From the NCBI GenBank assembly GCA_012799425.1, contig JAAZLF010000232.1, positions 1 through 16,508 on the forward strand: a stretch of DNA of 16,508 bases, given 5' to 3'. Made by a program: the position numbers and the translations under genes. Positions 14,202-16,508 of this stretch are shown in pieces (the stretch's first letter is position 1; every line of letters starts with the position of its first letter). The notes beneath the pieces are model-generated. The model had not been told where the DNA came from. It worked only from the letters and a program-made list of their open reading frames with translations, and did not search any database. Source of the stretch: Actinomycetales bacterium (GTDB lineage Bacteria > Actinomycetota > Actinomycetes > Actinomycetales > Dermabacteraceae).

Positions 14202-15871
14202 GATTCTCGAACGATGCGGTACGGCAACCCACACGGCGCACTGTCGTTCTCGGAACTGCAGGGATTGTCGCTGCGGGCTTCGGACTCGGTGCCATCGGTC
14301 CGGCCGAGCAGGCCCGTGCGACCGGCGACGAACTCATCATGGGAGGCGATCTCGGAATGCTCGCCGAAGTCGAAGAACGCGGAGGGGTCTTCTCCGACGG
14401 GGGGATCGTCACGGATCCCGTAGCGCTCATGGCAGCCTCGGGAATGAACCTTGCACGCCTTCGACTCTGGGTCGACCCGTACACAGCAGCGGGTGAGGCG
14501 TACGGCGGCGGGACCAACGACCTGGTCGCGACGATCGCGATGGCTCGACGGGCGAAAGCTCACGGCATGCGGATTCTGCTCGACATCCACTTGAGCGACT
14601 GGTGGGCGGACCCGGGAACGCAGACCAAGCCGAAGGCCTGGCGATCCCTGTCCTACGCGGATCTCGTCGATACCGTCCACGACTACACCGAGGACGTGAT
14701 CGGGCAGATGCGATCTGCCGGTGTGCTCCCCGACATGGTGCAGATGGGGAACGAGACGACCGCCGGCATCCTGTGGGACGACGGGAAGGTCGGCGCCGGC
14801 AATCCGGACTTCTCCCAGCTCGCCGAGCTGCTCCAATCCGGGATCGATGGAGTCCGCGGCGCGCTCGGGCCCGGCGAGGGTGTCGAGATCATCCTCCACC
14901 TCGACCATGGAGGGGACAACGCGCTCTACCGATGGTGGTTCGACGGCATCGTGGCTGAGAACGTGGATTTCGATGTCATCGGGCTCTCCTACTACCCGTT
15001 CTGGCACGGGACCATGGGCGAACTCGCCGACAACCTCAATGACATCAGCAGGCGATACGGCAAGGACGTCCTCGTCGTCGAAACCGCATACGCCTGGACC
15101 CTCGAGGACGGGGACGGTCTCGGGAACTCGTTCTACACCGCAGAGGAGGAGGCCGGCGGCTACCCGGCCACCGTCGCAGGGCAGACCGCATTCCTCCGGG
15201 ACCTGCGCGATATCGTGCTCGCGGTCCCCGACGGCCGCGGCCGAGGTCTCGTCTGGTGGGAGCCCACCTGGCTCCCCGTCGACGGCGCCCATTGGGGGTC
15301 GGAGGCCGGGAAGGCCGACAACGATGACCCCGGCACGCTGTCGAACCCCTGGGACAACCAGACGCTGTTCGACTGGGACGGCGAGGCGCTGAGCACGCTC
15401 CCCGTCTTCGGCGAGCTCCCGCGAGAAAATCACGTTGTCAACGGCGGATTCGAGGATGACGGATATACCAACAGCCCGAGCGGCTGGGGCGTCTGGGCCG
15501 AGGACCCGAAAGACCTGGACGCCATCTTCACCCAAGATCCCGCCGTCGTCGGCTCATACAAGCTCACGCACTGGAAGGCTACGGCCCACACGGTGTCGAC
15601 GTTCCAGATCGTCGAAGGGCTCTCTCACGGCACCCACCGGGTGTCGGCGTGGGTGCTGAACAGCGGAGGGCAGGACGCCGCATACATGTACGTCAAGGGA
15701 CATGGTGCGCCCGAGGCCCGAGCCGACATTCCCGTGTCCTCGAGCTCGTGGATCCGCGTCGCGCTCGAGGTGAGCGTGACGACTGGGCAGCTGGAGCTCG
15801 GCTTCTACTCGGAAGCCGCAGCGGATCAGTGGATCAACGTCGACGACGTCCGTGTCGTCGAAACCTACTGA
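14198..15871 (+). CDS. ganB: Secreted arabinogalactan endo-beta-1,4-galactanase, GH53 with CBM61-like domain
   Basis: The 557-residue enzyme begins with a Tat-like leader (TRRTVVLG at residues 12-19), a hydrophobic stretch and a likely cleavage site after ARA (Ala41). There is no lipobox, so it is released outside the cell. The GH53 barrel (about 46-408) has LRLWVDPYTAAG, LDIHLSDWWADPG, the acid/base Glu186 in VQMGNETTAGILW, and the nucleophile Glu295 in VVETAYAW. Residues about 411-557 form a beta-rich module starting NHVVNGGFED and ending WINVDDVRVVETY. That resembles CBM61, a galactan-binding module found on GH53 enzymes. The ATG at 14198 has AGGAAGGAG at 14182-14190 and overlaps the upstream gene's stop. 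It should make the first cuts in pectic or arabinogalactan beta-1,4-galactan, producing oligosaccharides for the transporter. The CBM call is by pattern only. Confidence 0.96.
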   Translation: MRFSNDAVRQPTRRTVVLGTAGIVAAGFGLGAIGPAEQARATGDELIMGGDLGMLAEVEERGGVFSDGGIVTDPVALMAASGMNLARLRLWVDPYTAAGEAYGGGTNDLVATIAMARRAKAHGMRILLDIHLSDWWADPGTQTKPKAWRSLSYADLVDTVHDYTEDVIGQMRSAGVLPDMVQMGNETTAGILWDDGKVGAGNPDFSQLAELLQSGIDGVRGALGPGEGVEIILHLDHGGDNALYRWWFDGIVAENVDFDVIGLSYYPFWHGTMGELADNLNDISRRYGKDVLVVETAYAWTLEDGDGLGNSFYTAEEEAGGYPATVAGQTAFLRDLRDIVLAVPDGRGRGLVWWEPTWLPVDGAHWGSEAGKADNDDPGTLSNPWDNQTLFDWDGEALSTLPVFGELPRENHVVNGGFEDDGYTNSPSGWGVWAEDPKDLDAIFTQDPAVVGSYKLTHWKATAHTVSTFQIVEGLSHGTHRVSAWVLNSGGQDAAYMYVKGHGAPEARADIPVSSSSWIRVALEVSVTTGQLELGFYSEAAADQWINVDDVRVVETY

Positions 15872-15885
15872 GAGCCGGCAAGGCC

Positions 15886-15963
15886 TTGGTCGGGTACTGG
15901 CGCCAGCGCGACCTGTATGCCATATACGGCGCAGCGGTCGCTGTGACGCCCGTACCCGACCAA
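15886..15963 (+). terminator. 78-nt elaborate inverted-repeat structure after the galactan operon
   Basis: A perfect 12-bp outer stem (TTGGTCGGGTAC at 15886-15897, GTACCCGACCAA at 15952-15963) is followed inward by GGCG/CGCC, GCGACC (15908-15913) with GGTCGC (15936-15941), and GTAT/ATAC around a GCCAT loop. It begins 15 bases after the GH53 stop and separates converging genes, so termination is the simplest role. Its length and layered arms are far more than a terminator needs, so a dispersed palindromic repeat or small structured RNA is also possible. Confidence 0.6.
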
Positions 15964-15989
15964 ACGAGCCCAGCCCGCCGAACGGGCGA

Positions 15990-16033
15990 GGCCGACGGGC
16001 GCGGCTGCACCCGCCGCACCTGCCGAGTCGGCC
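15990..16033 (-). terminator. Hairpin downstream of the right-hand permease gene
   Basis: A 7-bp outer stem (GGCCGAC at 15990-15996, GTCGGCC at 16027-16033) encloses a smaller GCGGC/GCCGC hairpin at 16001-16017. On the - strand it begins 4 bases after the permease stop codon at 16038. It fits a terminator for that gene, without a T-run. Confidence 0.5.
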
Positions 16034-16037
16034 CGGA

Positions 16038-16508
16038 TCAGCCCTTGACGGAGCCCTCGGTGAGGCCACCGCGCCAGAAGCGCTGCAGCACCAGGATGAG
16101 GATCGCCAGCGGGATCACCGACAGCAGCGCGCCGCCCGTGGTGAGCTGGTAGAACTCGGGCAGACGATCCGTCTGTGCCCTCCAGTTGTCCAGCCCCAGA
16201 GTGATCGGGTAGAGCCGCTCATCGGCCAGCATCACCAGCGGGAGCATGTAGTTGTTCCAGATCGCGACGAACTGGAACAGCAGGATCGTCACCAGCGCAG
16301 GGGTCAGCTGCGGCAACGCCAGGCGATGGAACAGACCCAGCTCCCCCACCCCGTCGATCCGGCCGGCCTCGAGCAGCTCGTCAGGCACTGCGGCGCTGGC
16401 GTAGATCGAGGCGAGGAACAGCCCGAAGGGACTGACCAGCGAAGGGATCAGCACCGACCAGTAGGTGTTGGTGATCCCGATCGAGCTGAACAGGAAGAAC
16501 AGCGGCAG
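16038..16508 (-). CDS. Carbohydrate ABC transporter permease, MalG/UgpE-like (5' end missing)
   Basis: The frame is open to the right edge, giving the C-terminal 156 residues of a protein that normally has about 280-300. A GTG at 16454 is internal and is not the true start. The EAA loop reads ELLEAGRIDGVGELGLF. Membrane helices follow, with WNNYMLPLVML and a final LAILILVLQRFWRGGLTEGSVKG tail typical of the MalG/UgpE/AraQ subfamily. It differs clearly from the GanQ-like permease of the galactan operon and from the LplC-type permease at the left edge, so it belongs to a third sugar transporter. The rest of that transporter presumably lies to the right. The substrate cannot be inferred. Confidence 0.93.
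   Translation of the reverse strand: MPLFFLFSSIGITNTYWSVLIPSLVSPFGLFLASIYASAAVPDELLEAGRIDGVGELGLFHRLALPQLTPALVTILLFQFVAIWNNYMLPLVMLADERLYPITLGLDNWRAQTDRLPEFYQLTTGGALLSVIPLAILILVLQRFWRGGLTEGSVKG

Noticed and set aside
1..16508. tRNA, rRNA, CRISPR arrays, insertion sequences, phage genes
   Set aside because: I looked for them and saw no cloverleaf, regularly spaced repeats, transposase motifs or integrase.

Overview
The window comes from a very GC-rich bacterium. Codon use, Tat-like lipoprotein leaders and several solute-binding-protein sugar transporters point to Actinomycetota, probably a Micrococcales relative such as Brachybacterium or another member of the Dermabacteraceae. That genus-level guess rests on style and gene content, not on a marker gene. 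The theme is uptake and breakdown of galactose-containing glycans, plus two protease inhibitors of the serpin family.

Left part (1-2445, + strand): the 3' end of an LplC/YtcP-type sugar-transport permease and a long lipoprotein solute-binding protein, closed by two hairpins that also serve the convergent gene. Middle part (2454-9071, all - strand): reading leftwards, a lipoprotein serpin, a second serpin without a leader, a GH42 beta-galactosidase and a GH35 beta-galactosidase. The GH35 gene has its own LacI-type operator-like site.

Right part (9184-15963, + strand): a compact operon resembling the ganSPQAB galactan system of Bacillus subtilis. A TTGACA promoter overlapped by a perfect 18-bp palindrome precedes a sugar-binding lipoprotein, a MalF/GanP-like permease, a MalG/GanQ-like permease, a GH53 endo-beta-1,4-galactanase without a signal peptide, and a secreted GH53 with a C-terminal CBM61-like domain. 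Each gene either overlaps the next or lies a few bases from it. An elaborate 78-nt inverted-repeat structure follows. A further sugar permease enters from the right edge on the - strand.

Putative working model: the secreted GH53-CBM61 cuts beta-1,4-galactan outside the cell, the ABC transporter imports galacto-oligosaccharides, and the cytoplasmic GH53, GH42 and GH35 enzymes reduce them to galactose. No transporter ATPase and no LacI-family regulator are encoded here, so both must lie elsewhere. The most notable points are the paired cytoplasmic and secreted GH53 enzymes, two adjacent serpins with divergent reactive loops, the operator-overlapped promoter and the structured element at 15886-15963. 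No tRNA, rRNA, CRISPR array, insertion sequence or origin was seen, and no stretch over 300 bases lacks a gene.
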